Source: Chitinophagales bacterium (GTDB taxonomy: Bacteria > Bacteroidota > Bacteroidia > Chitinophagales > CAIOSU01). From it: a DNA stretch of 64,000 nt. Each line of letters opens with the position of its first letter. Position 1 is the first letter of the stretch. The notes beneath the pieces were generated by a model that was not told the origin of the DNA, did not search any database, and worked only from the letters and a program-made list of their open reading frames with translations. Of this stretch, positions 34,901 through 43,969 are shown piece by piece. The stretch spans positions 1 through 64,000 of the forward strand of contig JAGYJT010000004.1 in NCBI GenBank assembly GCA_018401955.1, in the 5' to 3' direction. Made by a program: the position numbers and the translations under genes.

Positions 34901-35272
34901 ATGCCCTACACATACATATTGAAAACAACAATGTTGCTACTGCTTTGCGTGCAGCTGTTTAATGTGTGCCTATATGTGCCTGCTTGGATGCACCCAGGGC
35001 ATGTAAAGGCAGACCTTACCGAAAGTATTTTGGAGTTGATATTGGAGGGCATTACTAATGACGCTAACACGATGCGTACCTATGATGAGGGTAGCCCCAG
35101 CAGCCCTTCGTTTGCCGAAGAAATCTTAGAAGACCTCCATTTAACGAAGGCCAGCAATTTAGATTTTACCTTATCGGTCTTCTCACAGGTGCAGCACAAT
35201 TACTACCGGTATACCGCCGATTTAAAAAACCACGTTTTTGCTGTGGTATATCCCCCTCCCGATTTTTGTTGA
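34901..35272 (+). CDS. Small exported protein of unknown function
   Basis: 123 residues from the ATG at 34901. The N-terminal hydrophobic segment (ILKTTMLLLLCVQLFNVCLYV) is followed by a mature part with WMHPGHVKADLTESILELILEGI, a Ser/Pro-rich linker and the end VVYPPPDFC. This kind of small His/Pro-ending protein accompanies transport genes in Bacteroidota, but I know no function. TAGCTTTA about 12 bases before the ATG is a -7-like box. Confidence 0.6.
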   Translation: MPYTYILKTTMLLLLCVQLFNVCLYVPAWMHPGHVKADLTESILELILEGITNDANTMRTYDEGSPSSPSFAEEILEDLHLTKASNLDFTLSVFSQVQHNYYRYTADLKNHVFAVVYPPPDFC

Positions 35273-35486
35273 TTAATCAAGATGTATTGCCATCCAAAAA
35301 AAGTGGTATGCTGCAACTAAATAACTACTACCGTTAGTCAAACTTTGTGTTAGCAATGCTGTTTTCGTTTCGGTCAAATTTGGTCATGGCAGAGGGTTAC
35401 TTTAACACCCATTCGCTTGCAACACAATTTATATTATGCCCAACGTGGGCAAGGGCGTTTATTAATGCCATAAATGGGGGAATATT

Positions 35487-37076
35487 ATGAAGAAGCCAAA
35501 AGGAATATTTAGTGAATTGCAAAGCGATGCACCAGCAGGCTTGGTAGTGTTTTTGGTGGCATTGCCGCTGTGCCTAGGTATAGCGCTTGCATCGGGTGCT
35601 GAGCTGTTTTCGGGTTTAATTGCAGGCATTGTTGGCGGCATAGTTGTAGCTTCGTTTAGCGGCTCGGCACTAAGCGTTAGTGGTCCAGCTGCAGGGCTTA
35701 CAGCAATAGTATTTGCAGCACTTGCTGATTTAGGTTCGTTTGAGGTGTTTTTGTTGGCCGTGGTTTTGGCTGGTGCATTACAAGTTATATTGGGCTTTGC
35801 AAAGGCTGGTATTATTGGTTACTATTTTCCTTCAGGCGTTATAAAAGGCATGCTGGCGGCCATTGGTCTTATATTGATACTCACCCAGGTGCCCCATGCG
35901 CTTGGATATGATGCAAACCCAATGGATATGGGTACATTGGGTATGATGGATAACGAAAAGAGTAGCTTTCCTTTAATTGAAAATTTAAAAACGATATGGT
36001 TGTCGTTTCAAGCTTTTGAGATAGGGGCCATCATAATTACGGTTGTGTCATTAGCAATTTTAATTGTCTGGGATTTACCGTTTTTAAAGCAATACCAGTT
36101 TTTTAAGTTAGTGCCAGGTGCACTTATTGCAGTAGCCGCAGGTACCATAATCAATCAACTGTTTGCAGCTTCAGCACCTGCCTTGGTATTATCTGGTAAC
36201 CACTTGGTAGAGCTTCCTGAGGCAGAGAGCGCAGCTGATTTTTTCTCGTTTTTCACGCATCCTGATTTTTCAGCGGTGACTAATTACAAGGTATACGTAA
36301 CCGCGGTAACAATAGCCTTGGTAGCAAGTATTGAGTCGCTCTTGAGTGTTGAGGCTGCTGATAAACTAGACCCATATAAACGCAATACGCCAACTAACCA
36401 AGAGCTGAAGGCGCAAGGCATTGGCAACATGGTAAGTGGCCTGATAGGTGGTTTACCTATTACTGCAGTTATTGTGCGCAGCTCGGCAAACATTAATGCA
36501 GGTGCAAAAACCAAAATGTCGGCCATTATTCATGGGGTGCTGTTGCTTGCTTGTGCGGTTTTTATACCAATGGTGCTTAACCTCATACCACTTTCATGTT
36601 TGGCAGCATTACTTTTGCTAGTGGGCTATAAGCTGGCCAAAATTTCATTGTTTACTGAGATGTATAAACAAGGACTTAGGCAGTTTTTACCATTTTTGGT
36701 TACCATTGGGGTTATTTTAATGAGTAACCTTTTGGTAGGTATAGGTGTGGGCATGGTGCTGGCCATTTTCTTTATCCTAAGGGATAATTATAAAACACCT
36801 TATTTCTTCAAACAGCTAAGTAATACAGACGGAAAGTTTTATGTGCTGGAGTTATCAGAGCAAGTTACATTTCTAAACAAAGGAAGCATTCAACTGGCAC
36901 TTGATGACTTACCAAATGATTCGCGGTTGGTTATAAACGGCAGTAAAACCGTGCAAATTGATTACGATGTGCAAGAAGTGTTGTATAATTTTTATAATTA
37001 TGCCTCGCAAAGGGATATTGAGGTAGAGTTAATTGACATTGATTTTAAGGGGTTTAACCCATCAGAAGCACATTAA
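35487..37076 (+). CDS. SulP-family anion (probable bicarbonate) transporter
   Basis: 529 residues with 10-14 membrane helices. SulP signatures: AGLVVFLVALPLCLGIALASG, SGSALSVSGPAAGLTAIV and SIESLLSVEAADKLDPYKRNTPTNQELKAQGIGN. A shortened C-terminal STAS-like region follows (about 445-525: VLELSEQVTFLNKGSIQLALD). The carbonic anhydrase gene begins 9 nt after its stop, which in many bacteria marks SulP proteins that import bicarbonate. Sulfate is the alternative. It likely runs on a Na+ or H+ gradient. Confidence 0.93.
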   Translation: MKKPKGIFSELQSDAPAGLVVFLVALPLCLGIALASGAELFSGLIAGIVGGIVVASFSGSALSVSGPAAGLTAIVFAALADLGSFEVFLLAVVLAGALQVILGFAKAGIIGYYFPSGVIKGMLAAIGLILILTQVPHALGYDANPMDMGTLGMMDNEKSSFPLIENLKTIWLSFQAFEIGAIIITVVSLAILIVWDLPFLKQYQFFKLVPGALIAVAAGTIINQLFAASAPALVLSGNHLVELPEAESAADFFSFFTHPDFSAVTNYKVYVTAVTIALVASIESLLSVEAADKLDPYKRNTPTNQELKAQGIGNMVSGLIGGLPITAVIVRSSANINAGAKTKMSAIIHGVLLLACAVFIPMVLNLIPLSCLAALLLLVGYKLAKISLFTEMYKQGLRQFLPFLVTIGVILMSNLLVGIGVGMVLAIFFILRDNYKTPYFFKQLSNTDGKFYVLELSEQVTFLNKGSIQLALDDLPNDSRLVINGSKTVQIDYDVQEVLYNFYNYASQRDIEVELIDIDFKGFNPSEAH

Positions 37077-37085
37077 ACTAAAAAT

Positions 37086-37739
37086 ATGAAAACATCATAC
37101 GATAAACTAATTGAAAATAACAAGGTTTGGGCTGCTCAAAAGTTACAAGAAGCACCAGAGTTTTTTAACCTAAGCGCTCAGGGCCAAGCACCAGAGTTTT
37201 TGTGGGTGGGCTGTTCGGATAGCCGAGTACCCGCCAACGAAATAACGGGCACGGAGTCTGGCGAAATATTTGTGCATCGTAATATTGCCAATATGGTGGT
37301 ACATACTGATTTTAACTTTATGAGCGTATTGCAATACGCCGTAGAGGTGCTCAAAGTAAAACACATTATTGTATGTGGCCACTATGGTTGTGGTGGCGTA
37401 AATGCGGCAATGGGTCCCATAAACAATGGATTGGTAAACAAATGGCTACGAAACATTAAAGAGGTATATGCCAAATACGAATCGGAACTGAATGCTATAG
37501 CTGATAAACAAGCACGAGCTAACCGATTGGTGGAGCTAAATGTGATAGAGCAAGTGCACAACTTGGCCAAAACCAGCATTGTGCAAAAGGCGTGGGCCGA
37601 CCGAAGCCTGCAAATACACGGCTGGGTATATGGTATAGGTGATGGTAGGATAAAAGACTTGGATTGTATGGTTCACGAAATTGAAGACTTGGAGCCAATT
37701 TTTCGATTTGAGTTTCCTAACAACCCATTAGATTTGTAA
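37086..37739 (+). CDS. can: Beta-class carbonic anhydrase
   Basis: 217 residues. Zinc ligands C43 (with D45-x-R47 in CSDSRVPA), H99 and C102 (CGHYGCGGV). Other family features are EIFVHRNIAN and the C-terminal VHGW-type segment LQIHGWVYGIGDGRIKDLD. It interconverts CO2 and bicarbonate in the cytoplasm and should keep the bicarbonate brought in by the SulP protein available for carboxylases and CarB. It shares an operon with sulP and is followed by a terminator. Confidence 0.95.
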   Translation: MKTSYDKLIENNKVWAAQKLQEAPEFFNLSAQGQAPEFLWVGCSDSRVPANEITGTESGEIFVHRNIANMVVHTDFNFMSVLQYAVEVLKVKHIIVCGHYGCGGVNAAMGPINNGLVNKWLRNIKEVYAKYESELNAIADKQARANRLVELNVIEQVHNLAKTSIVQKAWADRSLQIHGWVYGIGDGRIKDLDCMVHEIEDLEPIFRFEFPNNPLDL

Positions 37740-37773
37740 TTTTCCTATGCTAATGTAAACGGGCAAGCTAAAT

Positions 37774-37812
37774 AACCTCGGTCGCTTCTGCCAGAGTTTC
37801 CGAGGTTTTTTA
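37774..37812 (+). terminator. Terminator of the sulP-carbonic anhydrase operon
   Basis: Stem aacctcgg / ccgaggtt (37774-37781 and 37800-37807) followed by a T-run. Confidence 0.85.
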
Positions 37813-37865
37813 TTAAGTAAGTGCAACTACCACGCACTTTTGCCCGTTATGTATGGCAACGCAAT

Positions 37866-39356
37866 ATGAACGCACGAGTACAAATATACGGTTGGCTGCT
37901 GCTTGGCTTTATGCTTATGGGCAGTGCAGTGCATGCGCAATCCTCTAAACGGGAAAAGTATAACCTGCAGTTTAATAAAATTTACCCAGCACAAGCCATC
38001 AACGACGATGTTGATCAGTTTTACGCTGCACTTAGGGCGGGCCATCCTGATTTGTATAGATATGCAACCAAGCAACAGCTCGACTCGCTAATTGCCAACT
38101 TAAAGTTGCAGGCCGGCACCATAACCACCCGTCAGTTTTACAATGAGCTAAGCCACATTGCTGCTGCTATTGGCTGTGGGCATCTGGTATTGGATTACCC
38201 GAAAAAGCTGGGCCGGTACTTCAAAAAAATGGTTTACTACCCGCCATTGTATCTAGAAGTACACGACAGTGTCGTGCTAGTGATAAAAAGTTATCTGGAC
38301 TCAACCATGGCTGAGCAAGCAGTTGTAACGGCAATTAATGGTGTTGCTATTGATAGTATATTGAGCAGCTTTAATCACTACAATACACGCGACGGTTATA
38401 ACACTGCTGCCAACGATTGGCTGTTGGAGAATGGCTGGTTCAATGATTTTTACACCCGGTTTTGGCCTGATAGCAGCACTTATACTTATGGCTTAGAGCA
38501 GCTCACTGATACCGGATGGGTGCTTAAAGAGATAACGTTGCCGGGCTTTGATTATAAAACCATGAAACTGCCTCATGCTAAAAGGCATAAGCCCGAACCG
38601 CAACTAAAGTTGCACTACATTGAGGGTACCCGTACTGCAATATTGACGCTCAAGACATTTGACCCAAGAGCAATACGCAGCGGAAAGCAGCAGTTTAACA
38701 AGTTTATCACGCAGTCTTTTTGGAAAATAGCGCAACTTAGGCCCGAACAGCTGATAATTGACATAAGAGGTAATGAAGGTGGCAACTCATTTTACCCTGA
38801 AGTATTGATTGGCTTGCTAAGTACTGAGCCGTACCACCTTTATCGCAATATGGAAATTCGTTACCGCAGTATGAGGGGTAAAGCACAACTGCTGAAGGTA
38901 AAGAACCGAAAATCGTATAAACGCTTAGAAAAACACGGCATACCTAGTAAAAATGGTAACTTATCTATGAGCTTGTTTACCGATAAGCTGCTGGGCAGCC
39001 ATCCATTGGCTTATGCTGGCAATGTGTATGTGATGGTTGATGGCGGTACTTATTCGGCTGCATCAGAGTTGGCTTGCTACCTTAAACAACATGTGGAGGC
39101 CATTGTAGTAGGCACCGAAACGGGAGGTACTTGCGACCCGATAACTGCGGGGCTATATGGCGATGTGGAGCTAGCCAATACGGGTATTGTGGTGCATATT
39201 CCTTTAATAGCCTTTGATAAGGATATACAGAAACCCCGGGTGCCTGGACGTGGCTTGTTGCCAGACATATTGCAAGACATTAGACCTACGGATACAATAA
39301 CCGACCCCGAACTTGAGCAATTGCTCGATTTGATTGAAGGTCAGCAGGTAGATTGA
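37866..39356 (+). CDS. Exported S41-family protease, paralog 1
   Basis: 496 residues from the ATG at 37866, which gives signal peptide MNARVQIYGWLLLGFMLMGSAVHA. The N-terminal domain has DDVDQFYAALRAGHPDLYRY. The C-terminal S41 domain has LIIDIRGNEGGNSF and the nucleophile in DGGTYSAASELACYL (Ser about residue 397), then VVGTETGG. There is no obvious PDZ domain. It is probably a periplasmic or secreted tail-specific-type protease. The next gene is a tandem paralog. Confidence 0.88.
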   Translation: MNARVQIYGWLLLGFMLMGSAVHAQSSKREKYNLQFNKIYPAQAINDDVDQFYAALRAGHPDLYRYATKQQLDSLIANLKLQAGTITTRQFYNELSHIAAAIGCGHLVLDYPKKLGRYFKKMVYYPPLYLEVHDSVVLVIKSYLDSTMAEQAVVTAINGVAIDSILSSFNHYNTRDGYNTAANDWLLENGWFNDFYTRFWPDSSTYTYGLEQLTDTGWVLKEITLPGFDYKTMKLPHAKRHKPEPQLKLHYIEGTRTAILTLKTFDPRAIRSGKQQFNKFITQSFWKIAQLRPEQLIIDIRGNEGGNSFYPEVLIGLLSTEPYHLYRNMEIRYRSMRGKAQLLKVKNRKSYKRLEKHGIPSKNGNLSMSLFTDKLLGSHPLAYAGNVYVMVDGGTYSAASELACYLKQHVEAIVVGTETGGTCDPITAGLYGDVELANTGIVVHIPLIAFDKDIQKPRVPGRGLLPDILQDIRPTDTITDPELEQLLDLIEGQQVD

Positions 39357-39424
39357 TAAATGCAACATGTTTATCAAGTTTGCGTATAACTACGTATTTT
39401 TACCTAGAACAAAATACGTAAGAG

Positions 39425-40930
39425 GTGTTTCGCAAAACGATAGGTCTAGTAATAATAGCAATAGCGCTACTGCTGCACACTAACCCAGTTCTGGGTCAAT
39501 CATCTAAAATTGATGAATCCCAAAAACAACTCAATAGTGTATTACCGGCCAACCAAGTAAGTGATGACGTTGACTATTTCTTGAAAGTGCTTCAAGCAGG
39601 TCACCCAGACCTTTACAGGTATATATCGCAAGAGCAGTTGGACTCAATGCTGGCAACCGTAAAAGCCAAGGCTGGACAACTTACTTATAGCGAATTTTAT
39701 AATGAACTCTCAGCAGTGGGGGTGGCTATTGGATGTGGGCATTTGTCGTTATCATACCCCAAAGCCATTGAGCGCTATCTTTATCTATACTCTTATTATC
39801 CACCACTGTATATTGAAATACATGGTAAAGATGCCTTGGTAGTTGGCGATTATAAAGATTTAATTAGCCCAGAGTTTACCTTGGTGCGAGCCATCGATGG
39901 GGTGCCTATGGATAGCATAATTGCTGAAATGAGCAAGTATATATACCGTGATGGCTATGTTACTACGGGAGCTACCTGGGCGTTGCAGCAAGGCAGGTTC
40001 ACTGATTACTACAATAGGCACATAGCCGATAAAGAAAGCTATACATACCTGTTGGAACAGGCAACTGATAGCGGGTGGGTGCAAAAAGAGGTTACCTTGC
40101 CAGCCTGGGATTATAAGAACCCTACCTACTTGTACAATAATAATGTGTGGAGAGAAAAGCAGCTTGATTATACATTTGATGCCGAAACGAATACTGCCAT
40201 ATTAACAATAAAAAGTTTCCATTATTATGATATAAAAAGAGGCCGGCAGCGGTTTGTTAAGTTTCTTAAAACAGCGTATGCCAGCATTCAGGAAAAACAA
40301 CCCGAGCATTTGATTATTGATGTAAGGGATAATGAAGGTGGCAGTCCCTTTTTTGCTGAATTGGTGGCGCGGCTTTTTGATACGAAGCCTTTATCATTGG
40401 ATAGTGTAAACGAAATAAGGTACATCACAAAAGCAGATGATAACAAACTGATAAAAGTAGACTATAAGCACAGCTACAGACGTATTGAGAATGCATCCAA
40501 ACTTGCAGCAAATGGTAACTTTTTAAAAGAGGTAGCACCTAAATCTTTCACTTGGTTTGATACAGCTTACAAAGGTAATTTGTATGTAATGGTTAACGGC
40601 GGTACGTTTTCGGCAGCCTCGGAGCTTGCCTGTTATTTAAAGGCAAATGAAGGAGCGATAATAGTTGGTACTGAATCGGGCGGTACTTGCGACCCTATAA
40701 CTACCGGCTATACCGGGGCGGCTGAGTTGCCCAATTCTAAAATAGTTGTTTCGGTGCCGCTTGTTACTTATTACAACAACATCCCCTTGCCTAATATTCC
40801 TGGGCGAGGTGCAATACCCGATTTGCCCATCACTAGCCTTGGCGGAAACAATAACTCCAATGTTGATGTAGAGTTGAATTATTTATTGAAAGAGATAAAA
40901 AAGCAGCAAGAAAACTTATCTGTTAAATAG
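39425..40930 (+). CDS. Exported S41-family protease, paralog 2
   Basis: 501 residues with a GTG start (MFRKTIGLVIIAIALLLHTNPVLGQ signal peptide). It matches paralog 1 along its whole length: DDVDYFLKVLQAGHPDLYRYIS, YNELSAVGVAIGCGHLSLSYP, LIIDVRDNEGGSPF, NGGTFSAASELACYL (Ser about residue 396), VGTESGGTCDPIT. This is a recent tandem duplication with divergence. A promoter-like TATTTTTA lies before it. Confidence 0.88.
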   Translation: MFRKTIGLVIIAIALLLHTNPVLGQSSKIDESQKQLNSVLPANQVSDDVDYFLKVLQAGHPDLYRYISQEQLDSMLATVKAKAGQLTYSEFYNELSAVGVAIGCGHLSLSYPKAIERYLYLYSYYPPLYIEIHGKDALVVGDYKDLISPEFTLVRAIDGVPMDSIIAEMSKYIYRDGYVTTGATWALQQGRFTDYYNRHIADKESYTYLLEQATDSGWVQKEVTLPAWDYKNPTYLYNNNVWREKQLDYTFDAETNTAILTIKSFHYYDIKRGRQRFVKFLKTAYASIQEKQPEHLIIDVRDNEGGSPFFAELVARLFDTKPLSLDSVNEIRYITKADDNKLIKVDYKHSYRRIENASKLAANGNFLKEVAPKSFTWFDTAYKGNLYVMVNGGTFSAASELACYLKANEGAIIVGTESGGTCDPITTGYTGAAELPNSKIVVSVPLVTYYNNIPLPNIPGRGAIPDLPITSLGGNNNSNVDVELNYLLKEIKKQQENLSVK

Positions 40931-40965
40931 GGCTGGGTTTAGTTATTCATTATAACTTTTTTCTG

Positions 40966-40996
40966 GTCTTGTGTCTTGTGTCTTGTGTCTTGTGTC
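40966..40996 (+). repeat. Perfect heptamer tandem repeat (GTCTTGT x4)
   Basis: Four exact tandem copies of GTCTTGT starting at about 40966 run directly into the TACCTTTG box of pyrD. This is the cleanest example of the heptamer-period arrays in the window. It is unpaired. Confidence 0.9.
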
Positions 40997-41004
40997 TACC
41001 TTTG
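40997..41004 (+). promoter_or_regulatory. -7 box of pyrD, leaderless layout
   Basis: TACCTTTG matches TAnnTTTG exactly and ends 4 bases before the ATG at 41009. It is fused to the heptamer array upstream. Confidence 0.55.
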
Positions 41005-41008
41005 CGGT

Positions 41009-42026
41009 ATGTACTTTCTACTCCGCCCACTGCTTTTTACCCTCTCGCCCGAAAAGGCGCATAAAGTTACCCTTGGCTTGTTAAGTTTCGCGCTGGTGAT
41101 ACCCGGCATGAAAGCCATTTTCAAGGCCCTATATAGTGTAAAGCATCCTAGTCTAGAGCGTGAAGTGTTTGGCCTAAAATTTCCGAACCCGGTAGGTTTG
41201 GCGGCTGGCTTTGATAAGGATGCCAAGCATTATGAGCACTTGGCTTGCTTCGGGTTTGGCTTTTTTGAGATTGGTACCATTACCCCCAAGCCACAAGATG
41301 GCAATCCGCAACCGCGCCTATTCCGTTTGCCGCAAGATCAAGGTTTGATAAACCGTATGGGCTTTAACAATGGTGGCTTGGATGAAGCCGTGGAGCGACT
41401 AAAGCATCGCAACCCGAACATTATAGTAGGTGGCAACATCGGTAAAAACAAAGTAACACCCAACGATGAGGCTGTAAACGATTACCTTATCTGTTTCGAA
41501 GGGCTCTTATGATTATTTTGTGGTGAACGTAAGCTCACCCAACACGCCCGGTCTAAGAGAGTTGCAAGAGAAAGAACCGCTTACCCACCTGCTGAAAACC
41601 TTGCAAGGCCTTAACGACCGCCAAAGTAAGCGCAAGCCTATCCTCCTTAAAATTGCTCCAGACCTTACCGATAGCCAGCTTGATGATATTATTGAGATAG
41701 TACAAGATACCAAACTCGATGGCCTTATTGCCACCAACACCACCATCGACCGCAGTGGACTTACTGCTACCGAGAGTACCCTGAATAATATTGGTGCAGG
41801 CGGCCTAAGCGGCAAGCCCCTCCGCAAGCGGGCTATTGAAGTGGTATCATACATCTACCAAAAATCGGGGGGTAGTTTCCCCATCATCGGCGTGGGTGGT
41901 ATCATGACTCCCAACGATGCACAAGAAATGCTGAATGCCGGCGCATCATTGGTACAACTATATACAGGCTTTGTATATGGTGGCCCGTCTATTGTGGGGG
42001 ATATTAATAAGGGGTTGATTAAGTAA
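41009..42026 (+). pseudogene. pyrD: Dihydroorotate dehydrogenase (quinone), frameshifted
   Basis: Class 2 PyrD. The true start is the ATG at 41009 ([20 protein letters not shown]). The first part has [16 protein letters not shown] and [19 protein letters not shown], and runs to a stop at 41510-41512 (LICFEGLL*). The rest continues in another frame: [16 protein letters not shown] (FMN/catalytic region), [39 protein letters not shown] to 42026. The break lies at 41499-41512. Compared with E. coli the joint is about three residues short, so roughly 8 nt were lost, or one base was gained next to an older three-codon loss. All catalytic parts are otherwise intact. Either a fresh mutation or an assembly error in an essential pyrimidine gene. 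Confidence 0.9.
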
Positions 42027-42045
42027 TATAAGACCTACAACATAC

Positions 42046-42297
42046 CCGTCATTGCGAAAGTCCAAATCCGTCATTGCGAGGAGCACGGATGCGGAGCAAC
42101 CGTGCGACGTGGCAATCCCCTGAGAGATTCGCTGCTACCCAATGTTGCACTTTTACATATTATGTGCGTTGTTCAGCGTTAGGGTAGCCTTTTCGATTAT
42201 CGTGTGGGATTACTGCAAAAGCAGTGAGAATAGTTGCCACAAGCCTATTAAATCTATTGGTTGATTGGTTGACTTGGTCAGGCTTTCGCAATGACGG
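42046..42297. repeat. MITE-like element with perfect 15-bp terminal inverted repeats
   Basis: ccgtcattgcgaaag at 42046-42060 and its exact complement ctttcgcaatgacgg at 42283-42297 enclose 222 bases. Inside, a second start of the same word (ccgtcattgcgagg) and the hairpin gcacgg/ccgtgc (near 42083-42105) occur. A shorter relative (gtgcaatgacaaacggg) follows at about 42307. GTCATTGCGAGG-type words are known intergenic repeats in several phyla. It occupies the pyrD-DUF4159 gap, which has no gene. Confidence 0.75.
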
Positions 42298-42331
42298 ATG
42301 GGGGGTGCAATGACAAACGGGGGGAACTAAC

Positions 42332-42991
42332 TTACCTCGTAAACACATACTGCACCAAGTTGGCGCCCATTTGTAGGGCTTTTTGGCGGGTAGCTTCGGG
42401 GTCTTTGTGTACTTCGGGGTCTTCCCAGCCATCGCCAAGGTCGCACTCAAAGCTGTAGAAACAAATCAATCGACCTTCCCAAAACAAACCAAAACCCTGT
42501 GCAGGTTTTTCGTCGTGCTCGTGTATTTTCGGCAATCCGTTCGGGAAAGAATATTTCTGGTTGTAAATCTCGTGGTTGAAAGGCAGCTCAATCCAGTTCA
42601 GCTCTGGGAACACCTTTTTCATGGCTGCACGCACATAAGCATCCATGCCGTAGTTATCATCAATATGCAGAAAGCCACCGCCGGTAAGGTATTGGCGTAG
42701 GTTCTGGCTCTCTTGGTCGTTAAATACCACGTTGCCATGGCCCGTCATGTGAATGAAGGGATAGTTAAACAACTCCGGACTGCCCACTTCCACCGTTTCC
42801 GGCTCAGGGTCAATGTTCATGCCCAGGTTTTGGTTGCAAAACTCCACCAAGTTGCCCAACGACGTAGGGTTGGCATACCAGTCGCCACCACCGTTATATT
42901 TCAGCAGGGCAATGCGCAGGGCAGGGTTTGCCGCCTGTACCATCAGGCCGCACAACAATATAGAAAGTAACAATACTCGTTTCAACATCAT
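42332..42991 (-). CDS. DUF4159-domain exported protein
   Basis: 219 residues. Signal peptide MMLKRVLLLSILLCGLMVQA, then a DUF4159 domain: LKYNGGGDWYANPTSLGNLVEF, YPFIHMTGHGNVVFND, LRQYLTGGGFLHIDDNYG, LPFNHEIYNQKYSF, LGDGWEDPEVH. It adopts a GATase-like fold with no established reaction. It overlaps the rsmE stop by 4 nt (ATGA), so it is translated with rsmE. Confidence 0.9.
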   Translation of the reverse strand: MMLKRVLLLSILLCGLMVQAANPALRIALLKYNGGGDWYANPTSLGNLVEFCNQNLGMNIDPEPETVEVGSPELFNYPFIHMTGHGNVVFNDQESQNLRQYLTGGGFLHIDDNYGMDAYVRAAMKKVFPELNWIELPFNHEIYNQKYSFPNGLPKIHEHDEKPAQGFGLFWEGRLICFYSFECDLGDGWEDPEVHKDPEATRQKALQMGANLVQYVFTR

Positions 42992-43695
42992 CCGTTCAAT
43001 ACATGAATGGTTTGCACTACGGCCAGGGCGGCGGTCTCCACCCGAAGCCTTGCAGCACCTAAAGTTACGGGTTGGAACCCACTTTGCACAGCGGCATCCA
43101 CCTCTTCGGGCGTAAAATCACCTTCGGGGCCAATCATCACCAGCACGTCCTCGCCAGTAGTATAAAGCTCGGCCAGCGTTTTTCGTTCACCAAAGCAAGC
43201 AGCAATCAGCTTTTTACCCTTAAAATCAGCCGATGACTTGATAAAATCGGTCCACTCCTGCGGTTCGCCCAACACCGGCAAAGTCGCCCTGCCCGATTGT
43301 TTCAAAGCCCCCGTTAATATCTTCTGTAATCGCTCGGCCTTATACTTAAAACGTTCTGTTCGGGCAGTTATTACCAGTTGTATGGCATCAATGCCCAATT
43401 CGGTCGCTTTTTCGATAAACCACTCCAACCTATCGCTATCGTGCGTGGGTGCAACGGCAATGGTAAGCTTGTAGGGGCGGGCGGTTTCGTCGGCAACGGC
43501 TTCTATCACCTGCAATTGGCAATCATCGTATCTATCCGCCAGCACCTCTGCCAGGTACAAATGGCCGAGACCATCCGTTACATGTACGGTATCGCCCATC
43601 TTTTTGCGCAGCACCTTCAAGCAATGCCTCGCCTCATCGGCCGGCAACGCAAAGGGTTGGGTAGTTTGTAGCTGTGGTACGTAGAATAATTGCAC
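42988..43695 (-). CDS. rsmE: 16S rRNA (uracil(1498)-N3)-methyltransferase
   Basis: 235 residues. PUA-like N-terminus (LPADEARHCLKVLRKKMGDTVHVTDG) and SPOUT methyltransferase domain with the knot residues IGPEGDFTPEEVDAAVQSGFQPVTLGAARLRVETAAL. It methylates U1498 of 16S rRNA with SAM. The length is normal. Confidence 0.96.
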   Translation of the reverse strand: MQLFYVPQLQTTQPFALPADEARHCLKVLRKKMGDTVHVTDGLGHLYLAEVLADRYDDCQLQVIEAVADETARPYKLTIAVAPTHDSDRLEWFIEKATELGIDAIQLVITARTERFKYKAERLQKILTGALKQSGRATLPVLGEPQEWTDFIKSSADFKGKKLIAACFGERKTLAELYTTGEDVLVMIGPEGDFTPEEVDAAVQSGFQPVTLGAARLRVETAALAVVQTIHVLNG

Positions 43696-43926
43696 GGTGC
43701 AAAGTTAGGGATGATTTATTGATGTACCAATGTGCTGATGTACCAATGGGCATATGAATGCGTAATGGCGGAAGCCGGCTTGTCATCCTTTTTTTTACGA
43801 AACAGGTAAGTCCCTCTCTGGGGAGAGGTTAGGTGGAGGGGGCGCGTGGCTTGCTGGGAGATTGGCGGTGAAGTTGAGAAATTACTTACGCATTGCAAGC
43901 CAGCCATTAGGCTGGGTATTGTTTTC

Positions 43927-43950
43927 ACCTTAAGCGAGGACGCTTAAGGT
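43927..43950. other. Perfect hairpin downstream of the enclosed gene
   Basis: accttaagcg / cgcttaaggt, 10 bp with a 4-base loop. There is no U-tail on the minus strand, so it is not a classical terminator, but it may protect the 3' end. A second, smaller one (ccagcc-atta-ggctgg) lies near 43905. Confidence 0.6.
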
Positions 43951-43969
43951 AGCATGGACATAATTTAAT

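Noticed and set aside
40966-40996. CRISPR-like array
   Set aside because: The units are 7 bases with no spacers, and no cas genes are present.
41499-41520. Programmed frameshift in pyrD
   Set aside because: There is no slippery heptamer or strong downstream structure, and the joint is also short of residues compared with the family.
42383-42970. Plus-strand frames opposite DUF4159
   Set aside because: They are shadows of the DUF4159 and rsmE genes and have no recognisable product.
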